DNA of 20,457 nucleotides from a virus. The position numbers and the translations under genes are program-made. Shown here one piece after another: positions 1-6,439 of the stretch (positions are counted from its first letter, which is position 1; each line of letters starts with the position of its first letter). The notes under the pieces were generated by a model. The model saw only the letters and a list, made by a program, of their open reading frames with translations, did not search any database and had not been told where the DNA came from. The stretch is taken from IMG/VR virus record IMGVR_UViG_3300036945_001117, positions 1-20,457 of that record. One strand, written 5' to 3'.

Positions 1-517
1 GAAGTTTTATTTCATGTTTTGTAAAAACTTCAGCGTCACTTCTGCCGCAGACAAACCACTGAGAAACAAATTTCGCATTTTTTGGATCAAATGGATTTCT
101 GTTTTCATTCAAAAAAAGTCTTTTGAATCTTAAAAGACACAAGTGTTCTTCTTGCGGTTGATCACTAAAAGACAAAACTGGATACTCATCAAATACAATC
201 TGACAAACTTTATCAATGCTGTAGAGCGGACAGTGGCTTTCACTGATTAAAACGAATTTTTCATTGTCTGGATCTTTAAGAGCATACATCAAAAGCCTCA
301 CTGTCGCCAAAACCAAAGAGTATTTGCCCCATTCAGTTGCGGTTTTATAATCACTTGGAATCTCAAATCTTTTGAAGTAATCGTTGGATATGGGATTTTT
401 ATTGTGAATATACAGATTATATTTATCAGAACGCTCTTCGCAGAAGAATTTCCGCATCAATCCATCCTTCAAAAATGATGAATTGGTCAAAGCAATGAAA
501 GCCACTTTTTTACCCAT
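1..517 (-). CDS. Core-2/I-branching (GT14-type) glycosyltransferase, partial at left edge
   Basis: I translated this gene by hand. It starts at ATG 517-515 and stays open to base 1, giving at least 172 residues, with the C-terminus outside the window. Residues 62-100 contain TEWGKYSLVLATVRLL followed by FVLISESHCPLYS. Residues 149-160 contain KFVSQWFVCGRS. These match the W...LV.A...LL, F.L.S.S..PL.S and SQW...R blocks of the Core-2/I-branching family (beta-N-acetylglucosaminyl- or xylosyltransferase-like, GT14). Family knowledge suggests transfer of a sugar to a glycan acceptor, but donor and acceptor cannot be read here. Bacterial and viral members usually have about 270-300 residues, so roughly 100 are probably missing. 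The start overlaps the upstream stop as TGATG, so it is probably translationally coupled. No signal peptide or membrane segment is visible, so it probably acts in the cytoplasm. Confidence 0.75.
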   Translation of the reverse strand, partial: MGKKVAFIALTNSSFLKDGLMRKFFCEERSDKYNLYIHNKNPISNDYFKRFEIPSDYKTATEWGKYSLVLATVRLLMYALKDPDNEKFVLISESHCPLYSIDKVCQIVFDEYPVLSFSDQPQEEHLCLLRFKRLFLNENRNPFDPKNAKFVSQWFVCGRSDAEVFTKHEIKL

Positions 518-807
518 CAACTCAAGTCAACGCGAATATCCATTTTTGACAGTTCCTCGCATCGATCAATGATATAATCTCGCGCAAGTGAAGGACTCAT
601 CTTTCTAAGGCTGGAAACCTTTTTTGAGAAGACTAGAAAATCACCAGTCTGAGGAATTGTTTTCTTGGATTCGTGATCATAGATCAATTCGTCCAAGACC
701 TCATATCGATGATTGAAGTTGATTTTAGCTTCAATTGGATCGATAGTAGTATTGCCAACGACATATCGAAAAATATCGTTGGCGTTAATTTCTACCTTCT
801 CGCTCAC
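517..807 (-). CDS. Hypothetical protein, 96 aa
   Basis: The gene starts with GTG at 807-805 inside a GTGA overlap with the stop of the preceding gene, and ends in the TGATG overlap with the glycosyltransferase. This tight fit on both sides supports it as real. The product is a soluble mixed alpha/beta protein with no cysteine, no membrane segment and a charged C-terminal half containing two helix-like stretches (SPSLARDYIIDRCEELSK). I do not recognise a family. Its position between orphan genes and a glycosyltransferase gives little hint of function. Confidence 0.6.
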   Translation of the reverse strand: MSEKVEINANDIFRYVVGNTTIDPIEAKINFNHRYEVLDELIYDHESKKTIPQTGDFLVFSKKVSSLRKMSPSLARDYIIDRCEELSKMDIRVDLS

Positions 808-998
808 TTGTTTCGAACGTCGAAGACCACTTCAGAAGATGTTTCCTTGCCATCTTGAAGCACATGCTCAACAACATACCCGCTGGTTCGCTTCGCGCAA
901 TCCTTGGCCCAACCAAAACCGCCCGCCAGTTGATTACTGTAGGACTGCTGATAATTGCCACGATGGTCGTAAACCCTGTATCGGATGTTCTGATTCAT
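804..998 (-). CDS. Hypothetical small protein, 64 aa
   Basis: The gene starts at ATG 998-996 directly after an A-rich leader (AAACAAAAAAAA) with no Shine-Dalgarno sequence. It overlaps the next gene by the GTGA stop/start. The product is hydrophilic and basic at its N-terminus, with the stretch RYRVYDHRGNYQQSYSNQL and a Gly-rich centre (AGGFGWAKDCAK). No known domain was recognised. It follows a 137-nt gap that contains a candidate promoter, so it may be the first gene of a separate transcript. Only overlaps and coding-like composition support it. Confidence 0.55.
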   Translation of the reverse strand: MNQNIRYRVYDHRGNYQQSYSNQLAGGFGWAKDCAKRTSGYVVEHVLQDGKETSSEVVFDVRNK

Positions 999-1079
999 TT
1001 TTTTTTGTTTATTTAGTAGTTTGTTGTTATTTTAGTTTGATTGCTGCGGTTTATTGTCGCCTCAATCGTTGTCGAGATC

Positions 1080-1108
1080 ACTGTATTCTAAAATGTTGCC
1101 GCCGTCAA
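1080..1108 (-). promoter_or_regulatory. Candidate sigma70-type promoter
   Basis: On the minus strand TTGACG (1108-1103) is followed by 17 nt and then TACAGT (1085-1080). The -35 matches consensus at 5 of 6 positions and the -10 at 4 of 6. It lies in the 137-nt gap between the 78-aa and 64-aa genes, and would give a leader of roughly 75 nt to the small-gene/glycosyltransferase transcript. This is motif evidence only; AT-rich gaps produce chance matches. Confidence 0.3.
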
Positions 1109-1135
1109 GAACAAATTTCAAATTTTTGTAGAGAA

Positions 1136-1372
1136 TTAAAAAGTAATTTCAATCCCAATCTTGCCCACGTTCACATTGTCGCTGATGTAGCCTTTGATGA
1201 TGACAGTGTTTTTATTTACAAAGAAAGTTTCGGAAATTTCAATGATGTGTTTTTTGCCATCAATAAATAATTCGTGCATTTTATGCTCCAAATGTTTAAT
1301 GTCAAATTCGATCTGCTGAGATAGTGAAAAATGGGAAAGACTATCGCTGATGCCAATAATTTTTGCTTTCAT
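1136..1372 (-). CDS. Hypothetical protein, 78 aa
   Basis: The gene begins at ATG 1372-1370, eight bases after the sulfotransferase stop codon, in the same direction. The product has an alternating charged/hydrophobic pattern suggesting beta strands (HIIEISETFFV, TVIIKGYISD, GKIGIEITF) and a His-rich middle (KHLEHKMHELF). No family was recognised. It ends 137 nt before the next gene, so it may close the transcript that starts at 3004. Confidence 0.55.
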   Translation of the reverse strand: MKAKIIGISDSLSHFSLSQQIEFDIKHLEHKMHELFIDGKKHIIEISETFFVNKNTVIIKGYISDNVNVGKIGIEITF

Positions 1373-1380
1373 TGTATATA

Positions 1381-2040
1381 TTAAAAAGTATATTTAAAAG
1401 TTTCAATATCGCGATGAAATATTTCTTCGACTAATTTTCGCGATTTGTCGTTGTAGTATTGTCTATAGTGCTTATGTTCTGTAGAATTTACATGAGGCAG
1501 TTTTGCTGGGATGTGAGTAACTCTCAAATCCAAAAGCATCTGCTCAAACGATGGCTGAAGATTTTCAAAACGAAGAATTTGTTTTGGCTGGAACGCTCCA
1601 GACATCCATTCCATTTGATCTTGAATAGGAAAAAAATCAGCAGCTTTATTTGAGAATTTTTCTTTTGTAATGTCGCAAAACTTTTCGAACGAGGGCTCTT
1701 CTTTTAAACCAAATAGTTTCCAGATTTGCATCTTATTAGCGAATGAATACATAGATACAAATCGATCCCAAGGATTTCTAACTATCGCAAAAGAATAATA
1801 ATCAGAACATTTGACTGGTAGAATGCTGGCAATCTCAGAAGGCTTTGCATGAGTAGGATCAAACCACCCCTTATACAAAGGCTTGTTCACGTTCTTCATA
1901 AAAGAAGAACTGTATTTATTAACTAAGTTAAAAGCGCCCAAATGTTGGTAAACTGAGGTGCTGGCATTTTTAGGGATTCGAATAAAAATCAAATGCAGCA
2001 CCCATTTACGATCAAAGTTTGGCAAAAAATACTCGTTCAT
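1381..2040 (-). CDS. PAPS-dependent sulfotransferase (Sulfotransfer_2-like)
   Basis: The protein has 219 residues. Residues 16-34 (HLIFIRIPKNASTSVYQHL) form the 5'-phosphosulfate-binding loop. Residues 84-100 (FAIVRNPWDRFVSMYSF) form the 3'-phosphate-binding segment with Arg88 and Ser96. The C-terminus (HVNSTEHKHY then YY...V...F..DIETFKYTF) follows the H.N.S...Y..YY pattern of Golgi-type carbohydrate sulfotransferases and their bacterial relatives. The family moves sulfate from PAPS to a sugar hydroxyl or amine; the acceptor is unknown here. No transmembrane anchor is visible, unlike eukaryotic members, so a cytoplasmic site is inferred. The start shares an A with the upstream stop (TAATG). 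It could instead act on a small molecule or peptide. Confidence 0.85.
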   Translation of the reverse strand: MNEYFLPNFDRKWVLHLIFIRIPKNASTSVYQHLGAFNLVNKYSSSFMKNVNKPLYKGWFDPTHAKPSEIASILPVKCSDYYSFAIVRNPWDRFVSMYSFANKMQIWKLFGLKEEPSFEKFCDITKEKFSNKAADFFPIQDQMEWMSGAFQPKQILRFENLQPSFEQMLLDLRVTHIPAKLPHVNSTEHKHYRQYYNDKSRKLVEEIFHRDIETFKYTF

Positions 2041-2555
2041 TACTTAACAACGACAGTATATTTGATATTCTGTAGAATGTCTGACATCTTGATTAATGAG
2101 AGCAAGTCTTGGCGACCTCTGCGTTGATAGCCAGTGTATAGAGGCATTGCTACATCAACATTCAATTTAGTAAGATCGCAAAGTCTTTCGCACAATCTGG
2201 CCAATAGCTTTCGATTAACCATAACGAAATCATTCTCGCGTTCGAATGCAATTAAATCGGCGGCTCCATAAAGCCATCCTCTTTTGCCAGCCACATTCTT
2301 GAACTCAATCCACAATAGCTCATCATTTACGCTATCGTCTTTACGCTTCACCTTCTTTCGAGATTTAACTTCTACAGAGAACTTTAGATTGTCGGAAGTC
2401 TCAATATAGAAGTCAATATGCTTGAATTGCTCCTGCCTAGATGATTCCGTAATCTTCGATCCACCTTTTTGAATAGCGGTAACGAAGCTAGACTCTGCGT
2501 TTTGTCCTAAAGCGAACGAAGATCCTGTTGTGTCATATTTATTTCTATAAGCCAT
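2040..2555 (-). CDS. PD-(D/E)XK-type nuclease-like protein
   Basis: I chose the ATG at 2555-2553 (171 aa), not the one four codons upstream, because it makes a TAATG overlap with the preceding stop, as seen elsewhere in this block, and has GGA seven bases before it. Glu21, Asp48 in KHIDFYI, and Glu62/Lys64 in FSVEVKSR give the E...D...ExK layout of the restriction-endonuclease/resolvase fold. The following segment (GWLYGAADLIAFE) fits the fold's core strand. The substrate is not known. Plausible roles are a Holliday-junction-type or other structure-specific DNA nuclease of the phage, or host DNA breakdown. The TAATG junction with the sulfotransferase suggests co-expression rather than shared chemistry. 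Confidence 0.6.
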   Translation of the reverse strand: MAYRNKYDTTGSSFALGQNAESSFVTAIQKGGSKITESSRQEQFKHIDFYIETSDNLKFSVEVKSRKKVKRKDDSVNDELLWIEFKNVAGKRGWLYGAADLIAFERENDFVMVNRKLLARLCERLCDLTKLNVDVAMPLYTGYQRRGRQDLLSLIKMSDILQNIKYTVVVK

Positions 2556-3004
2556 TATGTATTCCATAATACAACAATTTCTTGATTGTCAAGAATAATT
2601 CGTATATTTGGGTCTTTTTTGCTCAAAAAATTCATGAAATGTTTTAGTTTATGCTTTCTGGTTATTTGAGCGCGGAACGTCCGTATTTCTGGATGCGAGT
2701 CTCTGAAGAACAAGCGAAACTTTTTAAAGTTTTCGAGGAACCCAAAATGATCGCCAAAAATAAATTCTATTTCTAGGTTTTGATTATCTCTTCTGACAGC
2801 AATGAAGAGTTTTACTTCGTTGTTTACGGTCCCCAAATACACCTCGCAAATCTGGAATAAAAATTCAATATATTCTTTGATTTTAATTATTGACGCAGTT
2901 CTCGATGGTAAATGGCAAAAATCATAAGGTTTCGATTTAATGCAATAAGATATGAACTTTTCGCTTATTTCTTTAGTCGGTTGGTTTATTCGTTGAAACT
3001 GCAT
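2555..3004 (-). CDS. Phage protein, possibly GNAT-fold, 149 aa
   Basis: The gene starts at ATG 3004-3002 in the divergent promoter region with no Shine-Dalgarno sequence, and its stop couples to the nuclease by TAATG. The N-terminal helices (KEISEKFISYCIKSK) precede beta-like strands (EVKLFIAVRR, LEIEFIFGD), a helix (FLENFKKFRLFFRD) and FRAQITRKHKLKHFMNFLSKKD. This order, ending with a basic helix and ILDNQEIVVLW, resembles small GNAT-like phage proteins with an F..R..K...F..FL.K.D block. A clear acetyl-CoA loop (RxxGxG/A) is not visible, so activity is doubtful. It is the first gene of the left minus-strand block. Confidence 0.45.
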   Translation of the reverse strand: MQFQRINQPTKEISEKFISYCIKSKPYDFCHLPSRTASIIKIKEYIEFLFQICEVYLGTVNNEVKLFIAVRRDNQNLEIEFIFGDHFGFLENFKKFRLFFRDSHPEIRTFRAQITRKHKLKHFMNFLSKKDPNIRIILDNQEIVVLWNT

Positions 3005-3021
3005 ATGTATTTAATTATAAT
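2993..3021 (+). promoter_or_regulatory. Strong sigma70-like promoter of the tail-tip operon
   Basis: TTGAAA (2993-2998), a 17-nt spacer and a perfect TATAAT (3016-3021) precede the L gene. Predicted transcription starts near 3027-3029, leaving an A-rich leader of only about 10 nt with no Shine-Dalgarno sequence. The -35 overlaps the beginning of the divergent 149-aa gene, so the two directions may interfere. ATTATAAT is palindromic and gives a possible -10 on the minus strand too. Confidence 0.55.
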
Positions 3022-3024
3022 ATG

Positions 3025-3038
3025 GTGTAAAATAAAAC
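3025..3038 (+). promoter_or_regulatory. GTGTAAAAT element before L
   Basis: The element GTGTAAAATAAAAC runs up to the ATG at 3039. The same core GTGTAANAT ends up 14 or 15 nt before the ATGs at 16805 and 17453. It could be a phage late-promoter -10 box, a translation-initiation element or chance. It overlaps the transcript start predicted from the sigma70-like promoter. Confidence 0.3.
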
Positions 3039-5390
3039 ATGGGACAAGGACAAGATAAAATCGCACTCAGCTTGCTGGATTTACAACCTACAGCTATTGT
3101 AGAATTATTTCTGCTATATTTCAATACTATTGATAAAGAAGGTGTTTATATTGCATTTCATGGTGGATCTGTTTTTTCGAGAGGTATTAAATGGCAGGGT
3201 GTTGAATACCTACCTGTTCCAGTTGAGTCTGAAGGATTTGAGGTAAATGCGAATGGCCAAATGGCTCGCCCAAAAATCAGAATATCCAATAAAGATTACT
3301 TCATGACTGATTTGTTATTAAACAATCATGATTTGCAATTTGCCAAGATCGTTAGAAAAAGAACCTTCGTTAAGTATTTAGATGATGCGAATTTTGATGG
3401 TGGCAATCCTTGGGGCCAAGCAGATGCATCCGCCGAAGTAAGTAATGATACTTTTGTCGTAAGTCAAAAAACAGCAGAGAATAAAACGTTTGTAGAGCTG
3501 GAACTCACTTCTCCTCTTGACTTAGATAATTTTGATATTAATAATCGTTTGATTTTATCTCGTTATTGTTCTTGGTATTATAGAGGTAATGGTTGTAAGT
3601 ATGCTGGCCCTCCTATTGAAACTGAAGACGGCAGAAAAATAAATTACAGCGGTCAATGGAATTTAATAAAAGATCCTTGGTTTATTGGTAAATACTTTGA
3701 AAGTGGCGAACTCACATATATAGAAAATAAAAAAATCATTGTTGATGGCAAGCCAGCTAAAGTTTGGTATGTTTGTCAAACGGGCCATTCTGCTTCTTCG
3801 CAATACCAGCCTGGGTCTAATGATACATATTGGCTTAGAGATGGCTGTAATAAAAAATTAGACGGTTGTAAAAAAAGATTCCAAAACGCCCCAATATGGA
3901 CATCTAACACAGTTGGTGAATCTATTACTAACAACTATGTTGATTTCTCTCATAAAGCTGGCTACAATGCTTACAATAATATTGCGCCATTGGCTTCAGT
4001 TACTGCATCTAGCGAGTATTCTATTTCTTATTCCGCCTCTAACATTAATAATTTACAAACTGGAAGTTTTTATTCTTGGCAAAGTTCTGGAACCAGTGCG
4101 CCCGATCCTTGGGTGTCTTTACAATGGAATTCTCCAAAAACAATTGATAGAATTGATTTATATGATCGACCAGAAACTTATTCAAATTTTAGCGGAGCGT
4201 ATATCACTTTTTATAACGGAGCAAGTTTAGTAAAGTCTGGTATTCTTTCGAATATACCAACCAATGGATCAAGAATAACTTCTGGATTCTCAAGTGATCC
4301 TGTTACAGTAACATCTATTACAATCAGTGGCAGCGGATGCAATGGCGCTTATCCTGGACTTTCAGAAGTTTGTGTCTTTGAGCCTACTGGTCTAGGTTTA
4401 TACAACACAAGCTTTCAAGCAGACAATATTTCTTCCAAGGATTATTGGCAGTTATCTAGCTGGGTTCAATTTCCAAATGGCATTTCTCAATCAAAACAAT
4501 ATACAAACGTCCTTCATAACGTAAAATCTAATTGTCAATCTAGCGGAATAAACCTATATCTTTCTGGTGTTGGCTCAAGTCAAGAATTAATCCTCGATTT
4601 TGCTACCGCATATTTAACTGGAAGTTTAACATCAAGTGGTTATGCAATTTACCCAAGACAACTATCAATAAAATGGTCTGCTCAAAATATGAATCCTTTT
4701 CATATTTTTTGTTCTGGTGGAACATCCACAGGAACAAGACCAACAGCTTTTAAAGAAGGATATATTTCTTTGTCTGGAGCGGGCCAAATAAAAACTTTTA
4801 CTATTGCTCCTCCGAGCGGAAAAGTCGTGACTAGGGGAAATACAACCGTCGCTTCTGGAGAGTTTTTTGTTTTCAAAAATACCGCATTCAATAATGGAAT
4901 GGGAGATCTAAAATTTGGTATTAATGATTGGCAGTTTTCTGAATTATTATCTACTCCTAGTTTTAACGATGGAACTCCAGAATCAAATTTAAAAATAACA
5001 AGTAACATAAGACTTGGTTCTACAGCTATATGGACTGGCAGTTTGGATTACGGAAGAACAGAATTCTTTAATCGAACCGACGAAAAAAGCACTTTTAATA
5101 ATAGTGTTAATGTTGGATTAAAGCCAAGAAAATATTCAGAACTGCAAGATAATCATAAAATTGGTTTATATGATTGGTGGGGTATGAATTTAAGCGATTC
5201 CGCTCCATATGAAATAACAGGAGAAAACGTTTCTACAAGAAAAATTATTTTGAGTGGACAATATACGGGAAGTATGGATTATAGTGATACAGTTATTTAT
5301 TACGCAAATTCTAGTGCCGACTCACCACAAACATTCGTATCTTATTTGCCATTTGGTGGATTCCCTGGAACTGAAAAATATGGAAGATAA
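3039..5390 (+). CDS. L: Lambda gpL-like minor tail protein with inserted glycan-binding domain
   Basis: The 783-residue protein matches gpL at its N-terminus: SLLDLQPTAIVELF, then an FxRGIKWQGVEYLPVPVE segment, MARPKIRISN, FAKIVRKRTFVKYLDD and SPLDLDNFD...R. Cysteines 177/186 (CSWYYRGNGC) and 270/277 (CNKKLDGC) correspond to the four gpL cysteines that bind a [4Fe-4S] cluster. They are separated here by 83 residues, suggesting an insertion between the pairs. Residues about 313-448 look like an F5/8 type C (discoidin, galactose-binding) domain: NIAPLASVTASSE, PWVSLQWNSPKTIDRIDLYD and GLSEVCVF. Residues about 455-690 are beta-rich and may be a second lectin/LamG-like domain (low confidence). 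The end, LPFGGFPGTEKYGR, fits L homologues. The protein links the tail tube to the tip complex. Lambda gpL has about 230 residues, so this one is greatly enlarged. Confidence 0.85.
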   Translation: MGQGQDKIALSLLDLQPTAIVELFLLYFNTIDKEGVYIAFHGGSVFSRGIKWQGVEYLPVPVESEGFEVNANGQMARPKIRISNKDYFMTDLLLNNHDLQFAKIVRKRTFVKYLDDANFDGGNPWGQADASAEVSNDTFVVSQKTAENKTFVELELTSPLDLDNFDINNRLILSRYCSWYYRGNGCKYAGPPIETEDGRKINYSGQWNLIKDPWFIGKYFESGELTYIENKKIIVDGKPAKVWYVCQTGHSASSQYQPGSNDTYWLRDGCNKKLDGCKKRFQNAPIWTSNTVGESITNNYVDFSHKAGYNAYNNIAPLASVTASSEYSISYSASNINNLQTGSFYSWQSSGTSAPDPWVSLQWNSPKTIDRIDLYDRPETYSNFSGAYITFYNGASLVKSGILSNIPTNGSRITSGFSSDPVTVTSITISGSGCNGAYPGLSEVCVFEPTGLGLYNTSFQADNISSKDYWQLSSWVQFPNGISQSKQYTNVLHNVKSNCQSSGINLYLSGVGSSQELILDFATAYLTGSLTSSGYAIYPRQLSIKWSAQNMNPFHIFCSGGTSTGTRPTAFKEGYISLSGAGQIKTFTIAPPSGKVVTRGNTTVASGEFFVFKNTAFNNGMGDLKFGINDWQFSELLSTPSFNDGTPESNLKITSNIRLGSTAIWTGSLDYGRTEFFNRTDEKSTFNNSVNVGLKPRKYSELQDNHKIGLYDWWGMNLSDSAPYEITGENVSTRKIILSGQYTGSMDYSDTVIYYANSSADSPQTFVSYLPFGGFPGTEKYGR

Positions 5391-5790
5391 AATTACATCA
5401 AAATCTATAAACGATATTAAAGATTTTATTATAAATCATTCTATTCGCAACTTTAACAATGAGATTTGCGGATTTATTGGTTTTGATGAAATCGAAAAAT
5501 GCTTTGTTGTCACATTAGAAAAGAATGAATCATCTGATCCAAGATCATTTTTTAGCATAAATCCAGCTAGTTATTTGAAATTCAAAAATCAGTATTCAAT
5601 GCTTTCGATTTTTCATAGTCATGTAATTGGAGATGAGAATCCATCTGATTTTGATATTAGAATGTCCGAAGCATCATGCTTGACATTTACGATCTTTTCT
5701 ATTAATTCTCGCAAATTTTATATTTATGAGCCTAAAAATAAAGATTATGATGTAAACATACTAACAAGGTTAAAAGGAAAAATTTTATGA
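5380..5790 (+). CDS. K: Tail assembly protein K-like, JAB/MPN (JAMM) metalloprotease domain
   Basis: The chosen start, ATG 5380, overlaps L by 11 nt and gives 136 residues; an upstream in-frame start at 5254 lies inside L and lacks support. The complete JAMM zinc motif is present: Glu28 (NEICGFIG) and H79-S-H81-x7-S89-x2-D92 (HSHVIGDENPSDFD). In lambda, gpK carries this domain plus an NlpC/P60 peptidase; only the JAMM part exists here. The order L-K-I-J is conserved. The JAMM domain is thought to act in tail-tip assembly or in cleaving the host cell wall. The missing NlpC/P60 domain means any peptidoglycan hydrolase must lie elsewhere. Confidence 0.88.
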   Translation: MEDKITSKSINDIKDFIINHSIRNFNNEICGFIGFDEIEKCFVVTLEKNESSDPRSFFSINPASYLKFKNQYSMLSIFHSHVIGDENPSDFDIRMSEASCLTFTIFSINSRKFYIYEPKNKDYDVNILTRLKGKIL

Positions 5791-6437
5791 CGCTAATAAA
5801 TTTACACGGCATTCTTGGGCATGAGTTCCAAAGCTCAATGTTTTTTAAAATAAAAAAACCAAAGGAAGTTATTGAGGCTATTAGTTCAAAATTTTCACTT
5901 TTTAGAAAAAGGATGAATGAATTAATTGAACAAGGCATTCATTACAGCATCTTAGTCAACGGCGAAAAAATTGAAAATATCAATCAATTAGATATTAGCA
6001 ATAGCCCAGAACAAATAGATTTGGTTCCTGTTATTTGTGGAAGTGGCGCTGTGGCCCTTGCCGTGGTCGGCGCTGGACTTATGTATGCTGGAGCTACAGG
6101 AGCAATTTTTGGATTTAGCCTTGGAGCCGCCGCCACTCTTGTAGGTAGCATTGGATCAATGATGGTCAGTATGGCTCTTCAAATGATGCTCGCACCAAAA
6201 CCAGACATGCAAAAAACAGAAGCTACAGTGAGTGGAGCCAAACAATCTTTCTTGATAAGCTCCAAGGCTAATTTGGCAGAGCAAGGAAATCCTGTTCCCG
6301 TTGGATACGGAAGATTAAGAGTTGGATCTTCTGTGATTCAAACTACAATAAAATCATATCCTCAAAATTATAATACAACAGACTCTCTTGTTGGAACTAA
6401 AAATACCAAAGGAGCCGTAGTCACAAATAGCAGATAA
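5787..6437 (+). CDS. I: Tail assembly protein I-like
   Basis: The 216-residue protein starts in an ATGA overlap with K and has the best Shine-Dalgarno in the window (AAGGA about 8 nt upstream). The N-terminus (INLHGILGHEF then KKPKEVIEAISSKF) is the ubiquitin-like part of gpI. PVICGSG leads into a long Gly/Ala hydrophobic region at residues 87-136. Residues 160-181 (KANLAEQGNPVPVGYGRLRVGSS) carry the signature GNPVPVxYGRxxVGS. gpI is needed for tail-tip assembly and is not certainly in the mature virion. The hydrophobic region could insert in a membrane or bury in the tip. Confidence 0.88.
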   Translation: MTLINLHGILGHEFQSSMFFKIKKPKEVIEAISSKFSLFRKRMNELIEQGIHYSILVNGEKIENINQLDISNSPEQIDLVPVICGSGAVALAVVGAGLMYAGATGAIFGFSLGAAATLVGSIGSMMVSMALQMMLAPKPDMQKTEATVSGAKQSFLISSKANLAEQGNPVPVGYGRLRVGSSVIQTTIKSYPQNYNTTDSLVGTKNTKGAVVTNSR

Positions 6438-6439
6438 TA

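Noticed and set aside
1014-1081. 22-residue GTG-initiated frame on the minus strand in the gap before the 64-aa gene
   Set aside because: It is very short, has no ribosome-binding site, and its start lies within the candidate -10 box.
999-1135. tRNA or small RNA in the 137-nt gap
   Set aside because: No cloverleaf arms, T-loop sequence or strong hairpin were found; only a weak AT-rich inverted repeat near 1111-1130.
713-1270. 185-aa plus-strand open frame crossing the small-gene region
   Set aside because: It is antisense to three tightly overlapping minus genes, is very Cys/His/Phe-rich in a non-protein-like way and has no start signal. The minus frames show coupled overlaps and better composition.
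5254-5379. N-terminal extension of the gpK-like protein
   Set aside because: It lies wholly in the L gene in another frame, has no JAB-like sequence, and the ATG at 5380 gives the expected domain start.
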